Source: Ziziphus jujuba (lineage: Eukaryota > Streptophyta > Magnoliopsida > Rosales > Rhamnaceae). Taken from it: DNA of 64,000 nt. The notes below the pieces were generated by a model that saw only the letters and a program-made list of their open reading frames with translations, was not told where the DNA came from and made no database searches. Positions 36,506 to 49,169 of this stretch are shown here, one piece after another. Position numbers and translations under genes: made by a program. The first letter of the stretch is position 1. The number at the start of each line of letters is the position of its first letter. Location of the stretch: the NCBI RefSeq assembly GCF_031755915.1, contig NC_083385.1:11305001-11369000 (forward strand), written 5' to 3'.

Positions 36506-39500
36506 CTTTGTATTTATAAAAAAAACCAAGAAATATCTTACAAAAATAAAAATAAATAATTAATGGTATGAAAGATTAAAAATGCTGACGGACCGGCCGC
36601 CATTCAACGGCTCTACGCTCTTATCGGTAGTAGCGACTTGTAAATTGTTCAATACTTCGAACACATGAAAATTCTTTTACTTACGTTTTCCCGGGCAGAA
36701 TATCCTCCATAACAAAATTCTTCCATCAATATTTACTCCACATTTGATAAAAAGATAAAATCAGATTTTAATTGGTTTTAAAGAAAATTAATAGTTTCTT
36801 GAATAAAATTCAAAACTTTAAAAATATGATTCAATGATGAATTTCCAACCAGTAAAATTTATGAGTACGTAACTTGATATATATTGGATTCAAATGAGAT
36901 ACACTTAATGATTTAGATGTTGTTTTAAAAAAAGAAAATTATTTAGATTTTGTTTTTAACGTAAGATGATAAGTTAGAATACAACAAGTTTTATAAAGTA
37001 AAAGATTTCAATCCACTAATTTGGTAATTACTTCTATATCATGAGATTTTTTTTTTTAAAATTTTTTTCTGAGTGACGATAAAGCCTAAGGTTAAATTTA
37101 ATACATATAGAATGAATATCGAAATGCAATGAGCATATTCTAATGTCACAGACTGTTTATTATGTTATTAATTAGTTGAGAAATAAAAAAATACATATGT
37201 TATTTGGTTTATTTAAAGGAAAACGAACATAAAATAGGAATTCCGAGTCATAATGGGATAACCATTCCACACTTTAAGGATGTTGATTCCATCATTACCT
37301 CATACATTCACATTTTATTAATACAATCTCTTTTTATTTTTTCCCTATTATAATATACCTACAATTTTAATCTAGTGGGTTAGTTAGCTCATCATATAAT
37401 GTATGATACTAATGTGGTAAAATACTAAATAGGAAAAAAAAGAAAATGCATTAAATTTTCATTCTTTTCAACAAAAAAATTAGTGTCCTATACACATTAT
37501 ATAACAATTTTTTTGACTACCATTAAAAAGTTCATACTCTCTTACTAGGTTTTTAATATTAAAATATAAAAATAAATATTATAAGTTAATATTATCATCT
37601 GGGATTTGCTAATTCTATCTTTAAATATCCAAGCAAAGTAACACATTATATCATAATAGAATGTTCATTCTTGACAATCATTAAATCACATCAATAATTA
37701 TAATTTAAAATTTAAAAAGTGATTAAATAAGAATCTAATAATATGTTAAAACTGTGAACTGTGTTGATATTCGTAAATTAATAATGTAATTTTAAATTTA
37801 ATCTAAAAATGAAATCTCATGTCAGTTTTCATATTAAAAATCTTATTTGAACCTAATTGTATATACTTGCATATAATTTGTCCTTCTATTTACTCTGCTA
37901 GTTTTCTTTTCTACTACGTTTTCTAGTTTTTGATCACTATATAGTTTATTTTTGTAATGTTTCTCTCTATCATTGTTATTATTATTATTATTTGTTGTAA
38001 CTTTTTTATAATTAATTTACATTTTCATTTTCTCTATCTATTTTATCTGCTTATAAATATACATTAGATATTTAATATCAATATATTGCAATCAGCTAGA
38101 TTATTTATTAATGTAGCAATACAGCTAATTTATTGTTTGTTTCCTTTACTAATTTGTTTTTATCATTATCACCATTATTATTATTTTGCTAAGATTTACT
38201 CTATGATTAGAGTATTAAATGAACCCAAGCTAATTAATTAATAATCATCATGACAGTTTTAAATTAATAAAAAAATATTATTTTTTATTATTAAAAAAAT
38301 AATAATCAGTAACATTTACATGTTAAATGATAATTTAAATAGTTATTATTAAATTGTTTATTTTTATAATTTTAATATAAAAATAATAAAATTACATTTT
38401 CAATTAAATTTTGTCATATACGTGGATAATCATCGCTAAAAATGAAAGATAACAATTTTTTTAAAAAAATTAGTAGCAAATTGTTGGTTATTTCCAAAAA
38501 AGAAGAAAAAAAAGTTGAAAGATGATGGGTCCCACTCATGTCAATCACGTGATCATAAAACAACATTTTCCATTAATTTTTTGTGTGTCCACTGTTCATT
38601 AATTAATAACTGATGTTATTATACAAAACAAATGAACCTGGCTGACATATGGGACTATTGGTAACTCATCGGACTAGTGGTGTACCCCAATTGTCACGTG
38701 GGTACAACCGTGGCAGACCGAATAGCCAAACACCGCATTCTATTTTGATATACGAACTTTAATGCCCAGGCAACTAGAATCGAACGGCCAGAGACATGTC
38801 CTCCACGCACTTACTTCTATTCACTTTCAATAAAATATAATTAATTTTAACTTAATTTATTCTTTCTTTAGAAAATCGATCGACCAAGCCAAACTTTTCA
38901 ATTCCAGCTCTCCTTGTACTGCTCTACCTCTGCATTCAAAACTACAAGTTGCTATTAATTTGGACTGTCGAAGAAGGTCTTGGGAGATTCATTATGACCT
39001 AACCCTTTTGTTAATTACTTAAATCTGTTTTCAGCAGAAAAAAAAACCTTTCTTAATTTGTCTTTTTTTAGAGTTTCCAAAATTTTTAATTCAGTTTAGT
39101 TTGATAAATAATTAATAATCTTCTGCATGTTGTAGAAATCACTTCCTTAGACAACAAAATAAGTTAAAGAGATTAAGTTATCAATGCGCTTCCAATATTC
39201 TCGTAAAACGAAAAGAAAAGAAAAGAAAAAGAAAATTTGATTGGGTAACTTTTTAAAATTAGGCCACTGTATAAGTAACCGAGATTCTTTAGAAGTTAAA
39301 AAGAAGGAACTTTTCCATAAACAAGGCTTTTGTACGTGAAATCACAACTGTAAAAAGAGTTGCACATGGAGTGAATAATTTAACTCATTACCATTTTTAT
39401 TTGGTTTGGATTCCTTTTGTCTTTCGACAACTGTTAAGAAGGAGCTATTCGTGACAAAAAAAAAAAGGTAGACTTATATTTATATACATATCTTTTGGCA

Positions 39501-40249
39501 TGCTCTTTAAAGAATCTAGCTAGGCGTCTATATAATATGCATATAAATATTTAAAGAATACCAAAAAGAAAAAGTTAAATTAATGATAAAAAAAAATATT
39601 GATAATTCTTAAATTGATGGATCCAGACCAGCCTTTTTCAATTTTGCGGCTGGGGTTATATTATTTATATTTTTATTTAATAAAAATGCCAACCGGAAGT
39701 TACAACACAAGGAAAGAGATTGTAGTTTGATGCATGATCTTCTGGCTGATGCTGAAGAACATGCATATCCACCAAGCAAGTTGCTTGACATTAGGACTAA
39801 CCACTTAATTTTCACCATGCGAACCACAAATCTTTGGTTAATTACCCTTACATCGTTATCAAATCTAACTTTATAGTCTGTCACCAAAAATAAAATCAAA
39901 CTTTCTGGTCAAACTAACTTAATTAATTATAAGCATTAACCAAAGTGGGATTTGATTATTAATTACTATAAGTATGTTCAATGCATATTTGCATGATGGC
40001 TTGGAGAAGAATCACATGAATATTTTCAACATAGATCATATTATTGAATTTGCTGGAGCTTGTGGATATCCAATTAAGCATCTTAAATTAATTAACTCAT
40101 AAAAACTAATAGATTGTCGCATCAAAGTACATGACTAGTCCCTTACGTGTGTGAGTGCGTGGTTCTCATCAAGTTTTATGTAATCCTTTTACAATTTTTC
40201 TACAACCTGCAGGCTTTTGTTATTTTCTACCATAGTATGTTTTGGCTGT
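36451..40249. other. AT-rich intergenic DNA
   Basis: No gene was recognised. The (GT)n run is at 36471-36502. Two ACGTG-containing motifs (TCACGTGATC near 38546 and GTCACGTGGG near 38693) sit in a slightly GC-richer 38500-38960 stretch that could be an unassigned promoter, but no frame follows. Confidence 0.35.
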
Positions 40250-40260
40250 TATATATATAT

Positions 40261-40416
40261 AGTGCTTCTGCGATATGAATGGTCCGCATACGGATGCACC
40301 CAAAATCGATACTCTTTGATGAAAACATTGGTTCTGTTATACACTGTACACATCAAAGTCGACGTTTTCATCCAAAAAATATCGGTTTTAAATGGGGTCT
40401 ACACCGTAAAATTTCC
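40261..40416. mobile_element. MITE-like element beside a TA tract
   Basis: In reverse complement it starts GGAAATTTTACGGTGTAGAC and ends near TATCGCAGAAGCACT. The end resembles the elements at 42199 (GGGGAATTTTATTATG) and 43596 (GGAAATTCTATGGTG). It is flanked on both sides by (TA)n. Confidence 0.45.
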
Positions 40417-41853
40417 TTATATATATATATATATATGTATGTATATGTATAGGAAGAATCTTTAGTGCAGACATCCGTATTTTTTTATTTATTTTTAATA
40501 CGACTATTACTTTAAAAGATGGTTTAAATTTATATCTGCATCTTAAAAAAATTGTAGACGTCCTCACTTGAGACACAATATATTATATATATAAAGGATC
40601 ATTTTAAAAGTATACAATTGAGCTAGTCTTTTTTCAGGTTGATCAATGATATAAATTAGATAACAACCTTAATATAATATTGGCCAATTCATCTAATAAA
40701 AGATTTATGGGGTATTTACATTAGGAATACTTTACCGGTAACATCAGGCAGCTCATGTTGTTCCCTTGTATCCTGATTATACATCATCCATATGGCATGA
40801 AAACATTGCCAATGTAACATTTCGTAACAAGAAAACAATTATAATTTTAAATTTTTTTAACAAGGTTGATCGAGATTAATCAAACGGCATTCACAGTTAA
40901 TTTTTTGGTACAGTTGGAGTTTCATCTTGATAGGGTATCAATACGAAGAACACTCTACAAATCCATAAACTAGCACCATGTTAGATTTGGTCGAAATTAG
41001 GTTCGATAAGTTATGGTAAGAATAAGATTTTATTCAAATCGACTAAGTTCAATCCTATTAAATGCAATTAACTTAAATTTAACGTGTAAATTGTTAAATA
41101 CAATGGTTGCGACATAATATGTCAAACAGCTGGAGGTAGATTGTTGACGTATACGTCTTCTAGAATCTAGATTAACTCTTTTTATTCCATGTTAGTAAAT
41201 CTATCACAACCTCTGTTTTGGTTAATTATTAGTGGGTCCGTCCATCGGCTGCTTAGTAGAAACTTGAAGTTTAACTAGCTAGTCTCAATTTTTTTTTTTT
41301 TTTTTGTTTCTTATGATCAGCAATTTTATAAAGAAATTAACCAATATTATCAATTTGAAATGGAGATTTTATATATCAACTAATTTTATTTTTATTCTGC
41401 CAGGGTAATACCGATAAGAATACACACATGATATTAACAAATGTATGTGTCGATTTAAAATCTCTGATTTTTAATTGTTGTCTAGATTTATATTGGCACT
41501 TTTTAAGGATTCTAAGAGGAATATCGTGCCTTTAAAAATTAATTATACAATATGGATTATTGTAGTTTCATTGTCAGTCTTGAAGTTGGGATAAAAAAAT
41601 GCTTAGTCGTATATAGTCTTGTCATATGTATACTTAATTCAAAATTGTTTTCTTATATTACTTATTAAAAAATTCTCCAAATGAATCATTATATACTTTT
41701 TTGAAATTGAGAAACAGTGTTAGTTTGTGGTCAAATTACCTTATTGCACACCTATTTTTTCCACTTGTAGTTCTAATTATGCATTGACTTTATAGATTAG
41801 TCTGTCTCCATGCACATTACGCTTAAAAGAGTCCAGTAATTAAGCTATATATA

Positions 41854-41892
<39 letters not shown>

Positions 41893-42198
41893 AGGAGAAA
41901 GAGAATGAGAATTGATAGAATCATCACTTTTATTTGCAAAAGAAATGTACGTAGCACACAACGATATGTATATACATATATATCATATATGATGAGACCA
42001 TTAATCTCTTATACGGAGACAAGAACAGGGGAAGCAGAAAATAAGAAATATGGCTAGCTGTATAGCTACATGAGCTAGTCTAGCTGACGGAACTAAAAGC
42101 ATAGTGTATATATATATATAAATATAAGAATCATAGTGATGGGCATTTGGTAATTTTACTTCCCCATACTATGTCCGGCACCAGGATATATATATATA
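40417..42198. other. Intergenic DNA
   Basis: No gene was recognised. A TA tract followed by (GA)n lies at 41849-41892. Further TA tracts lie near 42107-42120 and 42186-42197. Confidence 0.35.
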
Positions 42199-42337
42199 GG
42201 GGAATTTTATTATGCAAACCGCAAGCAAAACCAACGTTTTTAAAAATCGTCAGCTTTGATTTATACAATGTATAATAAAATCGATATTTTTTTTGGATAA
42301 AAATATCGATTTTGAATACATTGCACTGTAAAAACCC
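42199..42337. mobile_element. MITE-like element beside a TA tract
   Basis: Starts GGGGAATTTTATTATGCAA and, in reverse complement, ends GGGTTTTTACAGTGCAATG. It contains an ATCGATATTTTT..GGATAAAAATATCGAT palindrome. It lies about 115 bp downstream of the stop codon of the minus-strand CEP gene at 42451. Confidence 0.5.
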
Positions 42338-42450
42338 TATATATATATATATATATAAATATAAATGACAACCATTAATTAATTGTACTGTATATATATA
42401 TATATAAATATAGGAATTGCAGTGATGTGTGCGCATTTGGTAATTTTACT

Positions 42451-42939
42451 TTAATTCTTTCCCGTACCATGTCCAGCCCCAGGGCTGTGGCCAGGTGTAG
42501 TGGGGCGGAAATCTTCTTTGTCTCCGGCAACATAATGCCTACCGTTAGAATTCTGTCCTTGAGCTTCAACCGCTACTTGTTCATTCGAATGTCCAATTCC
42601 GTGGCCTTTACCTGGTGTGGTCGGTGCCGGTCGAAATGCATCTTTGTGTACTTCTGCACCTGAATTTCTTGATTCATCATCACTCGAACCAACTTGTTGA
42701 TTATGTGTTTTGGTCGTCGTTGGTGGGGAATTTCCTCCCTTTCCCGGTGTCGTCGGTGTTGGTCGAAACGCTCGAACACCATGTTCTTGCTCCGCACCAG
42801 TACCACTGCTAGTAAGCTTATTCAAATCCTGCTTGTTCTTTGGCCTTAATTGCCTTCCCTGGATTGATACAATTTCATAACTGACTATCAATGCAAGAAC
42901 AAAGGCACATTTGTAGATGACTTGGATAAATTCCATCAC
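42451..42939 (-). CDS. CEP: CEP precursor with three CEP-like domains
   Basis: A 162-residue precursor. Residues 5-24 are hydrophobic (signal peptide), followed by SIQGRQLRP, the cluster signature. Three peptide domains are visible: AFRPTPTTPGKGGNSP (57-72), AFRPAPTTPGKGHGIGH (101-117) and the canonical DFRPTTPGHSPGAGH (143-157). The first two carry an extra Pro-Thr after FRP and a GKG in place of G.S, so they are diverged repeats of each other. Multi-domain precursors are usual in the CEP family and release several peptides. The start is supported by a leader of about 120 bases and by TATAAATAC at 43065-43057 on the minus strand. Secreted; receptor and function only inferred from the family. 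Confidence 0.93.
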   Translation of the reverse strand: MMEFIQVIYKCAFVLALIVSYEIVSIQGRQLRPKNKQDLNKLTSSGTGAEQEHGVRAFRPTPTTPGKGGNSPPTTTKTHNQQVGSSDDESRNSGAEVHKDAFRPAPTTPGKGHGIGHSNEQVAVEAQGQNSNGRHYVAGDKEDFRPTTPGHSPGAGHGTGKN

Positions 42940-43200
42940 TAGTTATAGAGAGACTTACAAGGAAATTGAGGAGAAGGATTTTGTATATATGGAAAGAGTT
43001 GATTAAGAAGAATAAGCAAACACAATTTGACGGCGAGGTAGTTCTCGTCTGGTTCCGTATTTATAGTGGAAGCCAAGCAAGCCCTGTGAGGATCATAACC
43101 GCTAATTATTTCAATTATAAACTAATTATATGTGGGCCATGTGAATTTCAATTTGGACGGTTTGTATGTTATTAGAGGGCCCTATCAGGATTCTACATGA
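42940..43200 (-). promoter_or_regulatory. Promoter and leader of the three-domain CEP gene
   Basis: TATAAATAC is at 43065-43057 (minus strand) and is followed by GGAACCAG. The 23143 gene has TATAAATACCGATGGAGGAACCAG, so the core promoter is related, though less similar than the pair at 23143 and 36171. Confidence 0.6.
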
Positions 43201-43273
43201 TTAATTGACTTATTGATAGATATAACTTGATACTAGACAAATTTCAAACAAAATTTTCCCTAACTAGGATTCT

Positions 43274-43374
43274 ATTTATATAAATTATATAATTTATTTC
43301 TGAAAGATATTTTCCAATTTGTCTTATTTATATAAATTATATAATTTATTTCTGAAAGATATTTTCCAATTTTT
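43274..43374. repeat. Perfect tandem duplication of ~52 bp
   Basis: ATTTATATAAATTATATAAT followed by TTATTTCTGAAAGATATTTTCCAATTT occurs twice in a row, starting at 43274 and 43326. Near-identity indicates a recent event. It lies about 340 bp upstream of the three-domain CEP gene start. Confidence 0.9.
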
Positions 43375-43564
43375 CCTAAAAGACAAATTGATGTAGACAT
43401 TAAAAAAATAGAATCCATACACTCTTATAGTTTGTTATAGTGAACTTGCATCCATCATAAGGGGTGGATATAGGGTACATTCGTGCTCTTGAAAGGGGCC
43501 CAAAGCCTACTATAACATGAGCGGTATAGCATAATTATGTATGTGTACACCCACATACATATAC

Positions 43565-43595
<31 letters not shown>

Positions 43596-43757
43596 CGGAA
43601 ATTCTATGGTGATGACGGTCCGCATGAGGATCGCAGTATTAGTGACAGTTTTTTATAGTATTAATTACGGTTTCTTAGAAAATCGTCACCAATACTATGA
43701 AAAACTGTCACCAATACTGTGGTCCGCATAAAGACCGTCCGCACTATAGACGGACTG
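43596..43757. mobile_element. MITE with near-complete hairpin structure
   Basis: AGTATTAGTGACAGTTTTTTA near 43636 pairs with AAAAACTGTCACCAATACT near 43701. The ends GGTGATGACGGTCCGCAT and, in reverse complement, AGTGCGGACGGTC..ATGCGGACC also pair. (TA)n flanks it on both sides (43570-43594 and 43759-43776). About 160 bp with no ORF. Confidence 0.75.
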
Positions 43758-43907
43758 TATATATATATATATATATTTGCAATGATAGTAGAGTAATCGA
43801 ATATTAATAATGCAGGGAATTAAGTGATGATATTTAATTGGTTCGTTTTTTATTAACTTATTTTATTAAAAATTTACTTTTTATATGAATATATCAATAA
43901 ATAATAG

Positions 43908-44913
43908 GGATATTTTCATTGGAAGTTCTTAAACTATATGCTTTATGACAGTTTAGTCCCAAAACTATTTTTTCAGACAATTTCATCTCTAAACTCATTT
44001 GAAGTGTTAGTCCAAATCCTTGATTCCATCCTAATATTTAACGGAACATGCATGTGCCTATCACATGCCGATTTTATAAGGGCTTTGAAGGTTATTTCCA
44101 CTCCCAAGATGGACAAGCTTTAATATCCGGTTGCAGTTGGCATTCTCAACATGCCCTCCTCCTCTCATGACCTCCATTCTGATGGCTTTAACAATTCCGC
44201 AATATCAAATTCCAAATCATGTTCGATCCCTCAAGGATCTTTGGAGACCATTGATTAGGAATGGTCTAAGGCATATTTTCAACATGACCATTGATTATGT
44301 TAGTTTTTTAACTATATTTTCATACTTTTAAACATCAATTGATTTTCATTATTATTATGAAGAGTACTGGTGTAAAGATGATACATTTTAGCCATTGTTT
44401 TTTAACTTATAAATTAATTTTCTTGAAAGGATGGTAGGAAAACTGAAACTTATATGCTTCTCTAATAGATGTGTCATATAAACTTTTGATAATATAAATC
44501 TTATCCAAGAAAAGTCTTGGATAGCTAAGCTGAAATGGGATTTCATGAACCAAAATCCTATATTGCCGAGACTAAATATTTCTACTTTACTACTCACCAT
44601 CTCTGTTGACAAAACCATCCCACAAACTCCAATGGAAGGTCATCCAAACTTTGGTGGAGAGAGATGTCAGGAGTGCAACAATGAACATGGTAAAAGGAAC
44701 AAAGAGATGCATATTAAAAATGACTTTGAATGCCTTTATAAAATAGGCATGTGACAGCCCGTGCATGATTAGTCAAACATTTGGACAGAATTGGCAATTT
44801 GTACTAGTGGTGCACATTTCCAATTAGTTCAGGGATGAAATTGTCTAAAAAAATAATTTAGGAATTAAACAGTCATAAAGCATATAGTTTAGGGACTTTC
44901 AATAAAAATATCC
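43908..44913. mobile_element. ~1.0-kb element with ~95-bp terminal inverted repeats (MULE-like)
   Basis: The left end GGATATTTTCATTGGAAGTT continues with CTTAAACTATATGCTTTATGACAG. The reverse complement of the right end is GGATATTTTTATTGAAAGTC, then CCTAAACTATATGCTTTATGACTG. Similarity continues through AGACAATTTCATC. Internal ORFs (43938-44123, 44131-44331, 44545-44754) show no recognisable domain. The long inverted repeats suggest a non-autonomous Mutator-like element, but no 9-bp target duplication was found. Confidence 0.7.
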
Positions 44914-44920
44914 TTAAAAA

Positions 44921-45985
44921 CAGCGCTGTCTCAACAATTTTTGAGGCCCTAGGCCAAAAAAAATATTTAGGCTCATAATTAAATATTATTTTTTATAAGA
45001 TAGATTTTTTGATATAAATTTTTTTTTTGCCTTTTTAGATATAAAATTACTAATTAAATTTTTATATTCAAGATTTGATAATAAATATTTTTCAATTGAT
45101 AAATTTGCTAATTGTTTAATCTTTTTGAAATATAATTGAATATAAATAAGTTTTTATTAATTTCAATTTTGAAAATTTTTTTCCACTGAAACTGCACTAA
45201 CAAAAAATAATAAATCTACACATAAGAAAAATATTTTATTTTATTTTTTTTAATTTCAGTTCTCAAAATAAATTTAACTAATTTATTTGAATTAAGATAT
45301 AAAAAAAAAGTAAAAGCAAAAACTAGAGGAATACAAAGTCTAATTTTTTACAAACAGTAAGTTTAATTAGTAAATAATTAAAATAATGAATTCATAAAAA
45401 AAATTAAAATTAAAATTATTATGAGAAAAAACAGTATAAATTCATTAAAATAAATTATCACTTACAACCTTACTTTTTATTTTAAAATTATTTACATTAA
45501 AATTGTAAATAATATAGATTGGATATCAAGATTAAACAAATATAAAAGATGAGTGAGTGATGAGGGATGAAAATAAGTGAGTAAGATGAGAAAAAAATGC
45601 ATAAATAAAAGAGAAAAAATGCGTAAATGAGAGAAATATTTAATATGTTTTTCTCTCTTTTTTATTATTAAAATATAATCAATATAAAATATAAAATGTT
45701 TAATTGAACTTAATTGGTATTATTTTTCAAATATAAAAATAGTTAAAGATGATTATTGCAATAAGTAATCAATTAGAATTCACCTAAAACCAAAGAATCA
45801 ATTAAAGATAATTTTTTTTTAAGTCAAAATTCTTATACTTTTAAAATAAATTAATAATTATACTCTATTTAATATATGTATATTATATATATATATATAT
45901 ATATGGTTTTTTTTTTTTCAGGGGTCCCAAGAAAATGGAGGCCCTAGGCATGGGCATTAGTGGTCTATGCCTTAAGCCGGTCCTG
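44921..45985. mobile_element. hAT-type non-autonomous element with 8-bp target duplication
   Basis: Left terminus CAGCGCTGTCTCAACAATTT, with GAGGCCCTAGGCC inside. The reverse complement of the right terminus is CAGGACCGGCTTAAGGCATA, with GCCTAGGGCCTC inside. Both flanks carry CTTAAAAA (44913-44920 and 45986-45993), a perfect 8-bp target duplication typical of hAT transposons. The interior is AT-rich with no transposase frame. Confidence 0.85.
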
Positions 45986-45993
45986 CTTAAAAA

Positions 45994-48676
45994 ATATATT
46001 AGCATATGATATTTAAAAATATTTTGACATCTTTATTATTATTATTATTATTTATTGTATGTATGTAAATCAAACCTTAAAATTGTGGTCGGGCGTTCCT
46101 TAAAATAATTATTTATTTTATGTATATAAACTAAATCTTACACGTATGGTCGGTCGTTGCTTAAAATGTCTTTACCAAATGACTTGCTTTATAATTTGTA
46201 GTCTTTCCAGCAGTTCCATTTTTCTTTAATTTTCTGATCTGACCATACATTGAATATTATAATATGAGACCGAAAACAATTTGGCGGTTTGTTGAGTGTA
46301 AGAACTCACTCATGTATCCAGCCATATTAGAGCTTGAATTCATAAGTCTCTAACGACACCATAAATCATAAATGGCTTTTGGTAGTGCTCAAGTGGTGGT
46401 ATGCTTTGTGTTATTAATATGTTTGAATGGGTGCACGGGCGGTAATCTAAATGATCTGCTCTTTTTGACAAATTGAGTTGATCGAAGTTTGATTTGCTGA
46501 TGAGATTAATAAAATCTATGAAAATTCTATAGCTTCCCCACCCCACCGAAATATGCACCATCAGAGATATGATTTTCTGTACTATTATATGTGGATGGCT
46601 GATATAGAAGCTTAAATTCTTTTTTAGTTTGTTCCAAATAATTAAATGAAACACCTGTAAGATGAAATATTAATTAATAATGTTGGTTGAAATATTTTGG
46701 TGAATTAATTTTTGCAGATTTTTGAAAATGGAGGGTTCAATGATTACTTCGCCGCAGAAAGGTAGTGGCTTTCAAGATTCCCTAGACTCGTGGACCACAA
46801 ACAAATCCTTAATTTTTTTTTGATGAGCAATATCACTAAGTTCTCAATTTGTTTTCTAACTTCATCTGAAAGGCTTTGTTAGCTCATGAAAAGTTGGAAG
46901 CCATTTTTCGAAGTCTTTCTTTTCAAGGGCACATTTTATTAAATTAAATATAAACGTAATTAAATTTGATCTTATTTACACTTAGGGTTGCTGCCCAAGT
47001 AGCATTTCATAAACTATAAGCATCTATAACCGTATATGCCCTGCCAATTGGCACATTCGAGCTAAATGATTTAATATTCATAGATAAAATAAAATGACAA
47101 AGTCATTATTTTTTGGGAAATATAAATTTTCATAAAATTCAATTAAAAAATAAAAAATAGATATTTAATTTTTCATTGAGCTAACTGTGGTTCTAAGCTT
47201 GTGGACACAATTGGGATATTGGAAACCATTGTGCTTGATAATTTTCCAAAACATCTTAGCCTACTCGTGGTTTTAAGCTGTGGAGGGGCAACGGGGCTCG
47301 AACCTAAATCCTCTCCAAAAATGAAAGAAAAAATTGATCAATCTTTACGGTCAAAATGAGTAACATTTAGATTACCAAGTAATTTTAGCTTAGAATTTTA
47401 TTTTTTATCTTTTCAAATTATGAGAATTTATTTTATAAAAAAAAAATGTCAAATTAAAAAATTAAAAAAAAATCGTATATATATAAACTGATCTTGAATC
47501 ATTATAAATTCTTTAGAGTTGTATGATACAAATATTTTAAAATGTGAAGCTTTTTTTTTTTTGACTAAATTTGTTAAACATTAAAAAAGTCAATTCTACC
47601 TACGTATTGTACTGCATTTTGTTGAGCCTAGCTAAAATAAAAAAAAATATATATATATATATACACACACACTATATATATATATATGGCTATCAAAATA
47701 GAATAATGCAAGAGATACTAAATAAAAATATTAAAATGTGTATTAAATGTCATATACTAATATTTTATTCGTTAACATATTATTATAATCTAATTATAAA
47801 AATGTAAACCTTTAAAACATATAATTATAACCTAATTATGAAAAGATAAACTTTTAAAAAAATAAATATAATTAAATATAAACTAATAAAGTATTGATAT
47901 ATTGTACTTGGTATACATCTTTATACATTTATTTAGTATTTCTAATATTATTCACCAAAATAACTTCATATCATACATTTTGTAATAAATATGTAAACTC
48001 TTATGTCATATATTGGCTATCTTCCCATATTATCGTTGCGGCAGTCATTGCAAAAGCACCAACAAAATAAGTTGATTGTGCACTTCAAAGAAAATGATTT
48101 CTAATTACATAAACACTATCTCACTAGGGCCACCACCACTAACTTAGCAAAGGTATCATGTCGTTGGTAATGGATGATTATTGAACAGCCCAAAACTTGA
48201 CCGAATTTCAATAGTTGTCCATAATTGATATGAAGAGTGATCTTTATATATATATATATATATATATGAAACACTTTGACCAGTACAGATATCAATTCTT
48301 AGTGGAATTTTTAATAAAGAATTTTTTAATATTTATAAGTTTGACTTTCCTAGGAGTTTGGACTTTTCATAGTGTTCTTTTCCATTTCAATTTATAGTTT
48401 TGACAAATCGTAAATTGGGAATTTTATTTAATATTGTTATTATCTTTCTTAAAATGGAAGTCAGAATCTTTCATTTCTAAAAGCAAGGTAGTTGGTGAAC
48501 TATATCAGAAAAAACACATTAACAATCTGAGTGAAACTAATAATGACCAAGCCTTTGGTACAAAAGTTGGTGAAATTGATACTTGAAGTCTTATTTTCTT
48601 GATCATAATCCAAATACCATACCAATTAATCCGTTAAAACTTATAAGGTTACCCAACCTTAGTTCATATATTCTAA
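45994..48676. other. Intergenic DNA between hAT and CACTA elements
   Basis: Apart from the small ORF at 46372 no gene was recognised. The region 46720-46790 has a plausible 3' splice site (TTTTTGCAG) followed by a short open stretch. TA tracts lie near 47647-47685. Confidence 0.4.
46372..46476 (+). CDS. Possible small secreted-protein exon fragment
   Basis: A 34-codon frame starts MAFGSAQVVVCFVLLICLNG and continues with CTGGN before a stop. The N-terminus looks like a signal peptide with a typical cleavage region. It may be the first exon of a decayed gene: a splice-acceptor-like site 340 bases downstream is followed by a stretch reading FENGGFNDYFAAER. No family is recognised and this may be chance. 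Confidence 0.2.
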   Translation: MAFGSAQVVVCFVLLICLNGCTGGNLNDLLFLTN

Positions 48677-49169
48677 CATCACTATATAAAAATTGATATC
48701 TAGCGACACTCATTTAACGACGTTACGAAACAAGCACGTCTGAAAAAAAAAATCGCGACTCTGATATTAACGCGTTAGTAAAAATTCAATAAATATATGA
48801 CGCATTCAAAACTGTTGACCTCAAAAGGTCACTAAAAACAAAAACACGCGACACATTCGTTAAGGGTCGCTAAATATGGAGCTGACCAGAATCACCATTA
48901 ATACTGCATGTATATTTTATCTAAATTGAATTGTACGTTTAAATATTACTCATGAAAAATAAATACCAACCACTAATTTATATTTACATAATAATAAAAT
49001 TTAGTTATACAAAGTTGTTGTTAAATATATAATTTTTCTTGTACAATTTATTCTTACAAATCTTTTAAATAGTATTCTTTTATTTCAACTACAAATAAAT
49101 AGCAAAAATATTAGAGCAATATAGCTGAGCTAGTTTATTTTATTTTATTTTATTTTTTTAAATAAACTT

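Noticed and set aside
42573..42806. Second minus-strand ORF inside the three-domain CEP gene
   Set aside because: It is an out-of-frame shadow of the CEP precursor.
44131..44331. ORFs inside the 1-kb inverted-repeat element as possible captured gene fragments
   Set aside because: No recognisable domain and no splice context; insufficient support.
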